From the NCBI RefSeq assembly GCF_008831285.2, contig NC_045138.2, positions 18,139,934-18,203,933 of the forward strand: a DNA stretch of 64,000 nucleotides, read 5' to 3'. The notes under the pieces are model-generated. The model made no database searches. It was not told where the DNA came from and saw only the letters and a program-made list of their open reading frames with translations. A program made the position numbers and the translations under genes. This stretch comes from Nymphaea colorata (lineage: Eukaryota; Streptophyta; Magnoliopsida; Nymphaeales; Nymphaeaceae). Every line of letters begins with the position of its first letter. Position 1 is the first letter of the stretch. Of the stretch, positions 10,574 to 22,389 are shown piece after piece.

Positions 10574-13400
10574 AAATGCATTTTTAGCAAAAGAATTTTA
10601 GATCTATGTATGATCATGCAAATATATTTGATTGGAACAACTATGGTCCTTAACTGATTTGCATGATCGATTTTAATATGTGAACTGCACTCTAGGTAGT
10701 TGATACCATTGGTATGTAGTCTAATTTATTATTATTATTATTAATTTTTAAACGTGATTATTTTCTTTGTTTATCCCTCTTTAGGTAATCTTAACTTAGT
10801 TCATGAATTTAGTTCATAAGTATTATTGGTTTCTCGTTTAGTTTTTATTTTTACTTATTCTAGTGACGTAGTCTACACTAGTTAGTGGTAATGTCTAATG
10901 TAAAATAATTAACTTTCATTTATTTTGTGATTGTTAGTTGTCACATTAGTTATAGATAGTTTAAAAGTGGAAGCTGTTCGTTATTGCATTGTCTAATTTG
11001 AGATTAGTGTGTATGCATATTAGTTTGTTGCTAATTGTATTTTGACTGAAATTTCTATTATAGAATAGTAGGATGAATAGTTATCTTTCAATCATATTAG
11101 TTTTAGATATAAATATAGTTGTTAAACTTCATTTATAGCTAATCTAATATTGTGAACTGTTGTCCTCTGTATTTTTTGGTTTGTGTAGTGCATGCATATT
11201 TTATCATGTTCGTTAGCATGTTTTACTCCAATTTCTGCTATAGGTCGGTAAATTAGTGAATAATATGTTATTTAGATTAGTTTCTAAACGAAAGCTAGCT
11301 GTAAATAATTAGAAATACTCAATTTTGTCTGTACGCATTACTGCAATTTCAGATTTATAGCATAGTCCAATTATAGTCTACCTAACTATTTATCATGATT
11401 AATGTCGTTCATGTTGTAGCTTTGTAGTTTATATACTAACTTTTGAATTTAATTATTTTCAGAGTAATCACATGTCAGAATTAGTTTTTATGTTATGTTT
11501 TAGATATGTGGCTGTATTTTAGTCAAGGTAGCAATTTAGATTTAAATAGTTTTCTATTTACAGAGTTTAGAGGTCTGCTGGTAAGTGGGGTTGTATTTGC
11601 AGCTGTTAATTGTGCGTTTTATTTCAAATATTGTTTTCTTAATCATAGTAGATAGTTACCTTAAATATAAAGTCATTTTTAGGTGCATACGAGTTGTTAG
11701 TAGCTAATTGTAGTTAATTTCAAGGTGCAAACTGTTCATTACTATTTTCTGTGTTTTACAGAGAAAAATTCTGAAATTAGTGTTGTCTAAGTTTTTATTA
11801 TATTTTTTATAATTTGTAGTGTAATTTGGTATAAAAATGGTTATCTTTTGTTAAAAAATAGTTTTAGATGAGAAGTAGTTGTTAATGAGTATAGATGTAC
11901 TTATTTTTTAAATATGAATTGTTCTAGAGAGAGAGTGCACAATTTACTTGAATGTTTGTTATTTTAGTGTATTTCTCATTGTAGTTCATTGGTTTAGATT
12001 ATTATTCTTCAAAATTTATGTCTTTGTAGTATTTAATTTATTAGGTTTAGGATCATTTTGTATTTTAGCAATTTAAAATAGTGGGTTGCGTATTTTGAGT
12101 TCACGTAAGAAAGAACAAGTGCACTAGTCTATGCTTGGGTTAATCAGCATTAACCAAGTCGTAGACTCGTTTGTCACATATGACACGAAATACTGTTTGC
12201 ATTTTGTATTAGCAACTAACTAGCACATACCTACACTAATTTACGTAGAAAGTGTCTTCGTTTTCGCAGGGCAACGATGTGTAGTTGCCATTTTGTTTTT
12301 TAACGTATTATGTAGTTAAATATTCTTTCTTGGACAATTCACAACTTGTTGAAAAGAGAAGTAGAGCAATGACAAGGAGAATGACGGCCACACATGTTGA
12401 AAAAATTTGAATCACCATTGAAGATGGAGTTCTAGTGTCTCAAAATGGCCACTACTCTTACGTTATTTGTTCTTGCTAGTTGGAACATTTTGTATGAGTG
12501 TTTGTGCAACATCATTACATATTTTAAAACTACATAAAACTTTAATTGTTGTAATAGAACTTGTTTCTTTTGAGTATGAGGATTTTTGTTCTCTAGATTC
12601 TATTGTAAATTTGCTAGATTTTGACTAGATAAATTAATAGTCAAATAGTTGTAGCCAGAGTTCGACCCAGACTCTCTATATGTAAAGTTCGGTAAACATA
12701 ACTAGTGCACGGATTCACTTTGTATTGCCACAAGTTATTTAATTTTACATATGTGAACTGAGATTTGAATTGTATTGTAAAATTATATCTTTATCTAAAA
12801 TAACACCATCGACAGAATTAATGAATGAGATAACAATTAATGAAACACAACAAAAATTAACATGACATAGCAAGCTAAAGTAGGGCAAACATTGAACTAT
12901 TAGCACATTAAAAGGAAAATACTAATATTTCAGATAGAATTAAAGAACCTAGTTTCACGTTAACCAAAGCAATAACACTACTGAAAAACACTCTGCAGAA
13001 TTGATTGAAACAAGGTTGAATAAACTAAAATCAAGACAGACCAATTGAATTAGCTAGAACAGATTGGACACAAGAAGGTCTAACCAACCAGCATAAACTA
13101 CTCCTAAACTAGGTATGGAATTGAATCACAAAGAAACTCTGATCCTAAATTCAAAAATGAAAGAATCTAAGTTATGCTATTAAAAATTGTATGAGCAACA
13201 TAATCAGGCACCGTATTACTAATTTACAGCAATATGTTGAACAAGATTTAACTAAAAACAAGTAGCATAACTGAAGTACTTGACAAACTATTGAATGCAT
13301 TCATCCCTACACTGCATAAAATAGATCCTAAAATCTTGATGAAGAAGAAGAAGAATTAGAACAAGAAGAAGAGAGTGGAGACGGAGAGAGACAGAGACTC
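10574..13400. other. AT-rich intergenic DNA
   Basis: No coding frame of any weight. The plus strand is strongly T/TAG rich from about 10.7 to 12.5 kb. Positions 13012-13085 recur with substitutions at 49933-50003, which marks a dispersed repeat. A GA-rich stretch with several ATGs follows at 13340-13400. A 71-codon frame at 13406-13621 resembles nothing known to me. Confidence 0.5.
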
Positions 13401-13840
13401 GCTCGGTGCTGCAGCGGAGATTCATGGAGACATCAACGGGTGGTAAGGAAACACTTTTAGTTGCAGGGAAGGTAAATTATTTCAGAAAAATCATCCAACT
13501 CCTCGATACCAACTTTCTCCCAAATGTGGTTCTGAAATTCAATCGGAGGGAACTGTTGTTACTGGGAGTTATGGTGTTACCTATTGGTTTCATGACAAGG
13601 CGTCCAGGCCCCTGGGGTTAGATAAGAAGATAGCAAACACAAGAAGTTGTGAACATTTTGTTCTCATTTTCATGTTTTAATACGTTCCTCACATCGAAGA
13701 TTTCAGACCCATTATTCTATAATTGTTTGTGTAAGCTTATCTTTAAAGTGATGATGAACATAAAGAAAGGGGATTCAGCAAGAATCACAGGCATGGCATA
13801 GGGAGCTATTCTCTGAAATGGATTCTAGCTCATGATACGG

Positions 13841-14059
13841 TCAGTAGTTCATGTAATTATCGCGGTCACTATCTATCAATCCCACTTCGTATACCTTTTC
13901 TTCATTTTGCTGTTGTTCTTGATGGTACAGAAATGCTTTCCTTTTAGCCAGAAGGAATTCCTTACATTTACTCTCTAGCTCCACTTTCTTTCTTCGTTGT
14001 GATTGAAAGATGGTTTCTAGAAAAATAAATGCTGTAGATATGCTAGGTAAGGACTGCAA
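13841..14059 (-). CDS. Uncharacterised short open frame, possibly an exon fragment
   Basis: This minus-strand frame encodes 72 residues rich in K, E and Q, including a charged stretch (KKVELESKCKEFLLAKRKAF) that looks like a coiled coil. Its composition is more protein-like than the other frames in this AT-rich region. No family was recognised and no splice partners are evident. It may be a relic exon. Confidence 0.2.
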   Translation of the reverse strand: MQSLPSISTAFIFLETIFQSQRRKKVELESKCKEFLLAKRKAFLYHQEQQQNEEKVYEVGLIDSDRDNYMNY

Positions 14060-14127
14060 TCGCTTGGCTCTACATTTTGCATATGATGTCAGTTTTTTGG
14101 TAAAACCAAGAATGCCATTCCATCAGT

Positions 14128-14159
14128 TTCATGTGTTTCTCTATTCGAATTTCCCAAAT

Positions 14160-14211
<52 letters not shown>

Positions 14212-15480
14212 AAAGGAAGCATTTTTATCATAAATCTCTAGTTTAGGGTTTTAGTCTGTGCTAGCTCCTCATCAGCAATTCACCTCAGATAAGATGAAAT
14301 AAGAGAGAATCGAAACTGTGCAGGAAGGGGTGGGAAACTTCACATTCCCTATTTCAATCCTCACTGTCATTTTTTCTTTTTAACTTTTAACCTTGTCATC
14401 CTTTAAATACCCATAAAACTTCTCTCTTCCTACACCCAATGGCAAAAGATCTTAATGAGAGCTTTCACTTTTCCTCTCAGCAGTAAGATGAAATACTTCT
14501 CATATTCTCTTAGAAAAGAGCTCTAATGGATGAAAAGTTCTTTTTCCGGTGACATTTCCCTCTTGAGGAGGCAGGGTAAAACTGTAATCCAACTTGGAGA
14601 ACATTATACACTAAATTACCATATTAAAACTTGGATTGACAGTTAGCTAACAAGAGATTTTTCTTTCAGTACTGTTGCCCAGAAAGAGTGGGTTGGATTT
14701 CTTTGTTATTTTTGCTTCAGAGAGATCAGGGAGGAAGGAAGAGAGACGAGGCAGAATTTCTGGCGGAATGAGGGCATGCCCATAGGAGATAGCTAACTAG
14801 CATGGTCATGGCAGCGACGAATCAAGGCAATCAGCAGTACTATTACTACTATTGAATAGTAGTACCGCTGGTCGTCTAGATTCATCACCAGTGTGACTGT
14901 AAAGTTTAGTTATCTCCGCAGGTATTCCTCCCTCGCTCTCTCTCCCTGTCTTTGAAGTAAAAGGAACATAGAAATCCGACCCACTCTTTCTGAGCAGTAG
15001 TGACCAAAGAAACAGCCTGTGTCAGCAGTGCCGAAAGAACGTCAATCTGATTCTTAATATGGTAATTTGGCCTGTAATGTTGTCCAAGTTAGATAACTGT
15101 ATTATCCTTCCTCCTTAAGGGAGGAACATCACATGAAAAAGAGCTTTCATCCGTTAGGGCCTTTTCATAATTTGGATTAGAAAGAGAGGTTTTCTGGGCA
15201 TCTAAACTTGGGCATGTTGAAAGCTAAAGAAGAGAAAAAGTGAAAAAAAAAATTAGTGAGGATTGAAATGGGGAATGCGCAGCTCCCTCACCTCATCTCA
15301 TCTCATCTCATCTCATCTTAGGTGGCTTGTTGATGAGGAGCATCAACTAAAAACTTAGAACTGGGAATTTATGGTAAAAGCCTCTCTTTCTCTTTCTCTG
15401 TCCCTGACTCTCTCTCTCTCTTATTTGGGAAATTCGGATTGAAACATGATAGGCATTTACTAACTAAAGCCCAAATGAAA
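14128..15480. repeat. Large inverted duplication, about 0.65-0.7 kb arms
   Basis: The left arm (about 14128-14840) and right arm (about 14850-15480) are reverse complements with moderate divergence. The centre lies in AGTACTATTACTACTATTGA near 14845. Matched landmarks include AATTTCCCAAAT with a GA tract at both outer ends, CAGAAAGAGTGGGTYGGATTTCT and AAATTACCATATTAA. The outer right end abuts an antisense LFG relic. It could be a fold-back transposon or a tail-to-tail duplication. Confidence 0.85.
15293..15319. repeat. (CATCT)n pentanucleotide repeat
   Basis: About five CATCT units, present only in the right arm of the inverted duplication. Confidence 0.9.
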
Positions 15481-15815
15481 TAGTTGTAGTAGTATCTCAT
15501 GATCAGGTTGTTTGTACTGTAGATTATGCATCTGCTGAAGATGGTTGTCCCGATATTCCTGAAGGTGTAGGAAATGTCCAATGAATCTATCTCAAATATT
15601 GAGGTAGGTTCATGGAACAATAGTTTTAGTGTTCCATGAACCTGTTCTAATATTTGGTGCACTCTAATATTTGGGACAGATCCATTAGACACTTCTTTAA
15701 GTGTTTTTCCGTCAGAACGTCCCCAAAGGTCACATTTGGTGATCTTGCCAAATGGAAAAAATATAACCAGAATTCAACACTTTACGCCAACTAAACTGAA
15801 AGGAAATGGCAGGAA

Positions 15816-15832
<17 letters not shown>
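15448..15832 (-). pseudogene. LFG 3'-end relic (intron 3 and exon 4)
   Basis: Read on the minus strand, about 15830-15770 matches LFG intron 3. Next comes the start of exon 4 encoding FPFGKIT (about 15734-15756). After a 117-bp fold-back insertion, about 15571-15455 encodes a decayed version of IGTIIFSGYIIYDTDNLIKRY and WASV. The two acidic residues of the DTD motif are changed (STN). Homology stops before the last 20 or so codons, where the inverted duplication begins. No other exons were found nearby. It is non-functional. Confidence 0.82.
15575..15691. mobile_element. 117-bp fold-back MITE inside the LFG relic
   Basis: The whole element is one imperfect palindrome. Its two ends read TGTCYAATGRATCTRTCYCA in opposite directions and meet at GGTTCATGGAACA ... 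TGTTCCATGAACC around 15605-15641. It splits LFG exon 4 between the FPFGKIT and IGTT codons. Confidence 0.75.

Positions 15833-15883
<51 letters not shown>
15819..15883. repeat. (TA)n microsatellite
   Basis: About 32 uninterrupted TA units. Confidence 0.97.
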
Positions 15884-15889
<6 letters not shown>

Positions 15890-16179
15890 GAGGATAGTAG
15901 AAAATTAGAAATGGGAGAAAGGTGCACTAGATTATTGAGAGTGGCAAGAAGGGGAGATGAGAAGTGAAATGAAACGTGGAAGGTTAGCAGAAAAAAGAGA
16001 GGACGGTGGAAGCTCAGAAAAAATGCTTGAGGAAGAAAAGAGGAAAGGAAGAGGGGAGTTTATATAGCCAGGAGAAGTTGGACCCATGAACCTTTTTACT
16101 ACCTTCTCACTTTGACCATAATATGAAAGACGGGAGGCTACGTGAATTTTACGTATCATCGGGTTGTTCAATTCAAATT

Positions 16180-16330
16180 TCTAATATGATTTCTTCCTAA
16201 ATGAAAAGATTCATTCTTATCTTTTTGAATTATCACTTCTAATAAGATTTCTTTCCTTACTGAAAAGATTCTTTACTTTCTAAATTCCAATTTCTAAAAA
16301 GATTTCTTTGCTGCATATAGAGATTCCTAA
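16180..16330 (-). repeat. Copy of the ~70-bp tandem repeat
   Basis: Two to three decayed units of AATAAGATTTCTTTCCTAAATG with the spacer ATTCATTCTTATCTTTTT. The same repeat, mostly in the opposite orientation, precedes the LFG exon-1 relics at 29.3, 39.0, 42.9, 46.7 and 57.6 kb. No LFG fragment lies next to this copy. Confidence 0.65.
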
Positions 16331-16875
16331 TTTTTTTTACTTGTACATTTTAAACTGCCCCAACAGTATAGCAAAGCTATTCAGGTCATTCATTATCAGT
16401 TCGATTTTAGTGGATATTATATTCCTATGGCACATGAGGTGGGAATGTACCGGTGATATATTTCACTGCTGTAGGTAACTGATAACTATGCACACGAACC
16501 CTCCCGGTATAGACACGCCAGTTTACGACTTCTTTTGTTTTTGTAGTAAACCCAATTGACAACTATCCGTATACTAAACACAATTAACCTTGACAATAGA
16601 GGCAAGGAAAAAGGGGTACTTCCACTCTCATCTAGGCGGCGGGATTTTATTATTACTCCCATTCATTATTTACTAGAAACCTTACATCTTTTTTTACATA
16701 CAGAACTCATTCTTGCAAATAGTTTTGTGATATCAGCAAAAATTGTGGAGGCGAATTTTATGCATTCCCTAGGTTAGATAAAAGTGACTCTTATTAGTCT
16801 TTAAACGCACATGCACACACACACACACACAATGAAACTCCAAGTAAGCCCCCAAAGACTTTTGGGGGGGGGGGG

Positions 16876-16911
<36 letters not shown>

Positions 16912-17439
16912 CAAGGTAATTACAAAGAATTTGCCTGATTTTATGATAAATAAACTTCCTGTTACTTTCTCATTGGGATGTCCTGATCATACCTTCTGAA
17001 TAATTTCACATTGATCTTTATTGGCCTTAATCTTCTTTGTTCACTTTCAAACAGTGTACACGCTAATTTTATTTGTCGAGAAGCTACATATGTATAATTT
17101 CATCCATCAAATGATCATGGTCATTTCATGACTTTATTATATTGCTTCTGGATACAGAAAACCGGGTATGAAACACGGGAAACATTGTAACTATTTGTAC
17201 ATGTAGGTAGGATGAGTTAAACCAAAAATGGTTTAAGAAAACGATTGGACTATATCGCATAGAATGGTATCCACATATTTCAAATGCAAGCATACTTTTT
17301 TTTATTACTGCACAATTGTGAGGTTGTTTCCTCATGAAGGTGACAAAGACAACATCTGCTGGAAGCCGGAAATTGCATCTGCGAGAGAGAAAGAGAAAGA
17401 GAGAGGAAACAACTCTTTCCTATACTTCGAATAAAGCTT
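16331..17439. other. Intergenic DNA
   Basis: No gene seen. It contains a 15-G homopolymer at 16864-16878 followed by a (GA)n run to 16909, and an (AC)n run near 16815-16830. Confidence 0.55.
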
Positions 17440-17640
17440 GAACTTATCCAACGGCTCATTAATATGAAATTGGGTGAGTCAGAATAGCTGATAATTAAGA
17501 AACTGGCCCACTCGACCTTAGCCACCACTAAGGGTATGTCAGTTCAAACGTGAACTCATCCAAAGGCTCATTAATATGAATTTGCATGAGACAAAGTAGC
17601 TGATATTTGAAAAACGCACAATCTTAGCCAACATTAAGGG
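17440..17640. repeat. Tandem duplication, 112-bp period
   Basis: GAACTTATCCAACGGCTCAT at 17440 recurs as GAACTCATCCAAAGGCTCAT at 17552. Homology continues through CTTAGCCA..A..TAAGGG in both units. Confidence 0.85.
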
Positions 17641-18009
17641 CCTGTTGTGTTAGTTTAGATCTTAAATTAATTTGTGGATTTTAAATTCTTGATATGAAAT
17701 CATATGCTTGGAAGATACAAGGATTAACCATACTTAATCTATATCTTGAAATCCATGCATCTCAAGTAAAGCCCCTCTTCCCTCTGACTTGTGATTCATG
17801 CCAAACACATGGTGGTTATTCTTACCCCTATCAACCCACTTTGGTTGGGGCCATCAAGAATTGTGTAACACTTTTAGGCATTTGATGGGTGAAAATTTGT
17901 TCTTGCTGTCTGTTGTCGAGCTATGAAGTCCTGAAGATTCTCTTCAGATCGGCTTCCTGTTACATGGCAACGCTACATGTATCATGTTTCCCTTTGATGG
18001 TTATTGCAA

Positions 18010-18360
18010 TATTTCTAGGTACTGAAAGAACAGGCCCAAGCCTAGGCATCGGCCTGGCCTGGCCCGACAAGGAGCCGGGCTCCGGCTAGCCCAATACCCA
18101 AAACTTGGGCCTGGGCTCCGCTCGACCATTAAAACCTGACCTCGAGCCCGGCTTGATTAAATTAAAAAATATATTTTTAATATAAAATAATATATAAATA
18201 TAATTAATCGTAATATATATTATACATATATAACTAATAAAATAAATAATTAAAAAAAATTATCGATCCCAACCAGACTTATCGGGCCATCTGAGCCTGG
18301 GCCCAAGTCCGGTGAGGTATCGAGTGCCGGGTGGCAGCCCTGCCCGGTGGCCAACCTTAA
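18010..18360. mobile_element. GC-rich GGGCC repeat with AT-rich core
   Basis: Ends rich in GGCCTGGGC/GCCCGAGC motifs flank a very AT-rich core (18160-18260). The same architecture recurs at 20290-20580, 36240-36420, 37860-38060, 38410-38600 and 41450-41700. The outer TAGGGCT/CAGCCCTG-like ends resemble non-autonomous hAT elements. No target duplication was verified. Confidence 0.45.
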
Positions 18361-19873
18361 AAACATGTCCAGTTTTTGGATAAGGCAATGGAAATTGGTA
18401 GTTCACAGCTGCAGCAGAGTGATTGGTTTAATTTGCTCTAGTCATGGCATCTACTGTACATCCCGGAAGGGAAAAAGAGTCTCTGCTATATACGTGTACT
18501 ATTAATTGATCTGTATGTGAGGTCCCCAAGCAACCCTCGACATTGGGGAAGTGGGAAGGAGGGGTAGCTTAGCCTCTTGCAAACCGGCAGAAGCAAATTG
18601 TATGAGGAAAAAAAAATGAGAACTTTTGTTTATAAATGTCTTTGTGACGATAGGTAGCATAGCTAGTCGGATAAGTGACATCTCGTTAGTTTGATTTTTG
18701 TGGATGCTACTCTTTCAAGACTGCAATTAATGGGATAGTGACATCCCTTGAATACCCTACCCAAATTCTTGACGTAACCCAGAACTTCAAGAGTTGAGAA
18801 AGGGGGTCATTGGGCTTTTTTGGTTGTAAAAGTTTCATGACATGTCACATTTTTGGCATGTCCTTGGCAAAACATTTGGTGTCTCGTATCTTCATCATTG
18901 TCTCTTGCTATTCTGGTCCTTATTGATATGAATCAGCCACACGATTTGTGGTAACGGGCTTAGAATGGTGTGTTGCGCTCCTGAAGGTCATGTCTAATGC
19001 AATAGCAGAATCATAATTTGTGATGGTTTTCTTTTGGTGGATAAATTAATGTCTCCTTATAACGTATATGTGTAGAAAAACTTTTTCAATGAACTAGTTA
19101 TATATTTCTTTAAGCAAGTCCCGCATGAAATATGAAACTTCGTGCTCTCGTCAGGGAGCGCAACTTGTTTCAACAAAAAGGAAAATCATTTGAGTAGACA
19201 CTAGTCAAATAGACAGCTGATGAAGACCGACAATCTTGAAATGGAACGACCCTTATGCCGTCTTATTTTATTTTATGTTTTTTCACAATTTCTCTCTCAT
19301 CAATCCAACCTTTCCCTTGTACAAGTCCCTGGCTCTCTGCCTCTTCCTTCCTCCCACCACCACCATAGGAGCACCAGGATTTTACTTTCACAGGTGGGCC
19401 GAACAGTTTAACTTGTCGATTTGTGCGGGATCAAACTGAATTCTAATCCATGACACAACTAAAAATTTTAATTTTTTTAAAGTTTTTTTTTTTTTTTCAA
19501 TTTGCTGGAATGGAGGAAGCAAAAGGCCCAGGTGCCTCCCCCAACCCCCCCTACACAAGAGTAGGTGCCCGAGGAATCCCTGATGCTGGTGGGCCTGCTC
19601 ACCAACATCGGGGATGCCCCCTGACAGCCACCCTTGCGATAATGGTGAGGAGGGAGGGTGGGAAGGAGTAGAAGGGTGGACTACTAGTGTCTCAGCAAGT
19701 CGTCGAAAGTTGCCCCTGTGATGGTGGTGAGGTGGAAGGAAGGAATAGATGGATGAAACAATCCACCTATCTTCACTGCTGCTGCCGGGCGGTCAGTCAG
19801 TCAGTGGAGCTCCGACAGGCCCGGCAGCAGCGGCAAAAATGGATGGTTCTCCTCCTATGTTAAAAAGAACAAG

Positions 19874-19911
<38 letters not shown>

Positions 19912-20046
19912 GTTGAACAAGAAATGGAAGCGGCCGCAAGCAACCTTCCGGGCGGTCGGAAAGGATCAGCAGTTCTGTAGGGCAAGAAAGGGAGGCAGAT
20001 GCAATCATGCAAGCAACCTTCCCTCATGGTGGTGGGCCCCATTAGC
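18361..20046. other. Intergenic DNA upstream of LFG copy 2
   Basis: No convincing gene. From 19.5 to 20.0 kb it is GC-richer, with short frames of no recognisable family, and it includes a 34-A homopolymer at 19875-19908. Confidence 0.5.
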
Positions 20047-20745
20047 AACCCGGCCCTATAAGCAGAGGCTTTCATTATGAGATTTTTCAGTTGTGGCCAA
20101 CATGAAGGAAACTAGAAGGTCCATCGAACCAAACTCTCATCGCTACTTATAAAATCCTTCCATCCCTTTCTCTCTCCATCCGCAAATTTTTCTGCAATCT
20201 CCCATTGACCTCTCTCTCTTTTTTTTTTTTTTTTTTCTCTCTCTCTCTCTCTTTCAAACACACATACACACACTCACAGTGGTCATCAGGTGGAGCCGGT
20301 CTAACCCGGTAAGAACCGGGTCCAGGCTGCCCGATGTCTGAAAGTCGGGCACGAGCCCAACAGCTGAAAATCGGGTCCAAGCCCGGCACAGCCCTACCGG
20401 GTTCAAAATAAAAAATATTTTAAAAATACAAAATACAAAATAATTTTTACTATAAAATATATCTTTAATAATAAAATATATATTAGTAATAATAAAAAAT
20501 ATTTTTTTAAATGTTATCGGGCTCTTATCAAGCTGATACGAACCAAGTTTTTCGAGCCCGAACCTCAACCCGGCCCTATAAGCATACACCTTCATCCTGA
20601 GATTTTTCAGTTGTGTCCAACATGAAGGAAACTGGAAGGTCCATGGAACCAACCTCTCCTCGCGACTTATAAAATCCTTCCATCCCACCCTCTCTCCATC
20701 CCCAATTTTATCTTGCTGATCTTCCATTGTCCTCTCTCTCTCATG
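20047..20745 (+). promoter_or_regulatory. Duplicated LFG-type promoter/leader, 520-bp offset
   Basis: The block AACCCGGCCCTATAAGCA ... GATTTTTCAGTTGTG ... TTATAAAATCCTTCCATCC occurs at 20047 and again at 20567. Each copy has a good TATAAAA (20148-20154 and 20668-20674) and a CT-rich leader, matching the LFG gene 1 leader. The upstream copy keeps more of the 5' UTR (GTGGTCATCAGGTGG near 20279). A GC-rich repeat at 20290-20580 separates the two. Confidence 0.75.
20290..20580. mobile_element. GC-rich GGGCC repeat between duplicated leaders
   Basis: Same family as 18010-18360: GC-rich ends (ACCCGGTAAGAACCGGGT; GAGCCCGAACCTCAACCC) and an AT-only core at 20405-20510. It interrupts the LFG 5' UTR homology. 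Confidence 0.5.
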
Positions 20746-21839
20746 GGCATTCATTCGAAAGATCTATTCCATCCTCACCGTGCAGATCCTCCTCACCGTC
20801 GCGGTCTGTGCCATTGTTGTGGCCGTTCATCCGATAGCGGACTACTTAGTCACGACGACCTCCGGACTTGCCATCTACATTGTCAGCCTTGTTTTACCTT
20901 TCGTTAGTGAGTACTGCTCTCATTTTTTCTTGTGTTTCGTGCAAGAATTTTTGGTTTTCCATCTCTTCCTGCTGCGCCGCACCTTTCACCCGTTTCTTAT
21001 TTCTCTACTTTTCTGTATTCCTGACGATTCTTTCTTGAATCTGCTGCCAGTTCTGTTTCTAAGAAATTTACTGACTGAATTTACGTTGTTCTTTGTTTTG
21101 GCTGGTTCAGTTCTGCTCCCCATGTACTTCTGTCGGCAAAAGCACCCGTTCAATTTTCTTCTGCTCGGTTTCTTTACAGTTTCCATGAGCTTCCTCGTGG
21201 GCTTCATCTGTGCCTTCACCAGCGGTAAGTTAAACCCCATTCTCTCCATGAACTTTCTGCAACTTGTCTTGCTTGATTGGAGTAGGCCGGGTCACCTTGA
21301 CCTGCCGTCGAATCGCCACATATTTTTAATGTAATTTGAATAGCGTTCAAGTAAATTTCATTGAATCCCTTACATTGGTTGGAGCAGGCAGGGTCATCTT
21401 GGAAGCGGCAAGCGTGACGGCAGCGTTGGTCGTGAGCTTGACTCTCTACACATTCTGGGCAGCAAGACGCGGCCACGATTTCAAATTTCTTGGGCCTTTC
21501 CTCTTCTGCTCATTGGTTGCTCTCATTTGCTTTGGCATCATCCGGGTAAATAGCTCATACAAATATTCCTAATCCTTCCATTTCCTTTCATCTTAATTTG
21601 GCTTGAAGTTTTGAATTCCGGTGATATTTTGTTTGGATCAGATCTTGTTTCCGTTCGGCAAAATCACCAACATGATCTACGGGATTCTCGGGACAATCAT
21701 CTTCAGCGGATACATAATCTACGATACGGATAATCTGATTAAGAGATACAGCTACGACGATTACATCTGGGCTTCAGTCAGTCTTTATTTGGACGTCATC
21801 AACCTGTTCCTCAGCCTGCTTAGCGCGTTTAAGGCATAA
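20744..21839 (+). pseudogene. Second LFG copy lacking its start codon
   Basis: Exon 1 remnant 20744-20906 and exons 21111-21224, 21388-21545 and 21642-21839 keep GT-AG sites, phase and lengths identical to LFG gene 1 (114 and 158 nt for exons 2 and 3). All 210 codons are open. The family motifs LGPFLF and YIIYDTDNLIKRY and the normal ending LSAFKA are present. A deletion joins the CT-rich 5' UTR directly to the codon for W26, removing residues 1-25. The ATG at 20743 is out of frame, an in-frame TGA lies at 20717-20719, and the next in-frame ATG is in exon 2. It would need a non-AUG start or an unseen upstream exon to work. Exon 3 differs from gene 1 at 10 of 53 residues. Open reading without decay suggests the loss is recent or the copy still has a use. 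Confidence 0.85.
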
Positions 21840-22069
21840 GTGTAGTTCTTATTTTAATCAGAAGTACTACTGCCATTTCGTTTTCTTCATGGTGGCGCAA
21901 TTTGCCTCGTGCAGTGGGCCATGTGTGACGTTGGTTACATTTGTATTCTTATCATATGAAGCGCTGTACATGTGTGAATGTGCGTGTGTGACTCATTCAT
22001 TATCATTTAATTTGTCATTCATTTTCTTCACCTACCAAAACGAGGATGAAGATAATGTGCACAATTTCA

Positions 22070-22075
22070 AATAAA
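22070..22075 (+). terminator. Possible polyadenylation signal of LFG copy 2
   Basis: AATAAA lies 230 nt after the stop codon in an AU-rich context. Inferred from position only. Confidence 0.35.
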
Positions 22076-22123
22076 AATTATTTGTAATGAGTTGTGTGTG
22101 AATTATGTACACGGAATGATTGC

Positions 22124-22161
<38 letters not shown>
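22124..22161. repeat. (CT)n microsatellite
   Basis: About 19 uninterrupted CT/TC units. Confidence 0.97.
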
Positions 22162-22164
<3 letters not shown>

Positions 22165-22389
22165 TCCTTGTCCCCGCATTTTGTTTTTATAAATTTTCAT
22201 TTCGTCGGCTCTTTCTCTCTCTTGACCACAAACTAATTTTAGGCACAGTGGCTATGGGCACGGCTGGTAGCTGCTTGCGAGGATGGTGCTGGTTCTAAAC
22301 CGTTGTTTTAACAAGTTTTTATAATTTGTAGCTGCGGTTTTAAGCATCGCCAAAAAGTCACATCATAAACCAAAGATAACGTTATAAAG

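Noticed and set aside
20780-21334. 184-codon frame starting at a GTG in LFG copy 2
   Set aside because: It reads through intron 1 and stops in intron 2; the spliced LFG structure explains the sequence.
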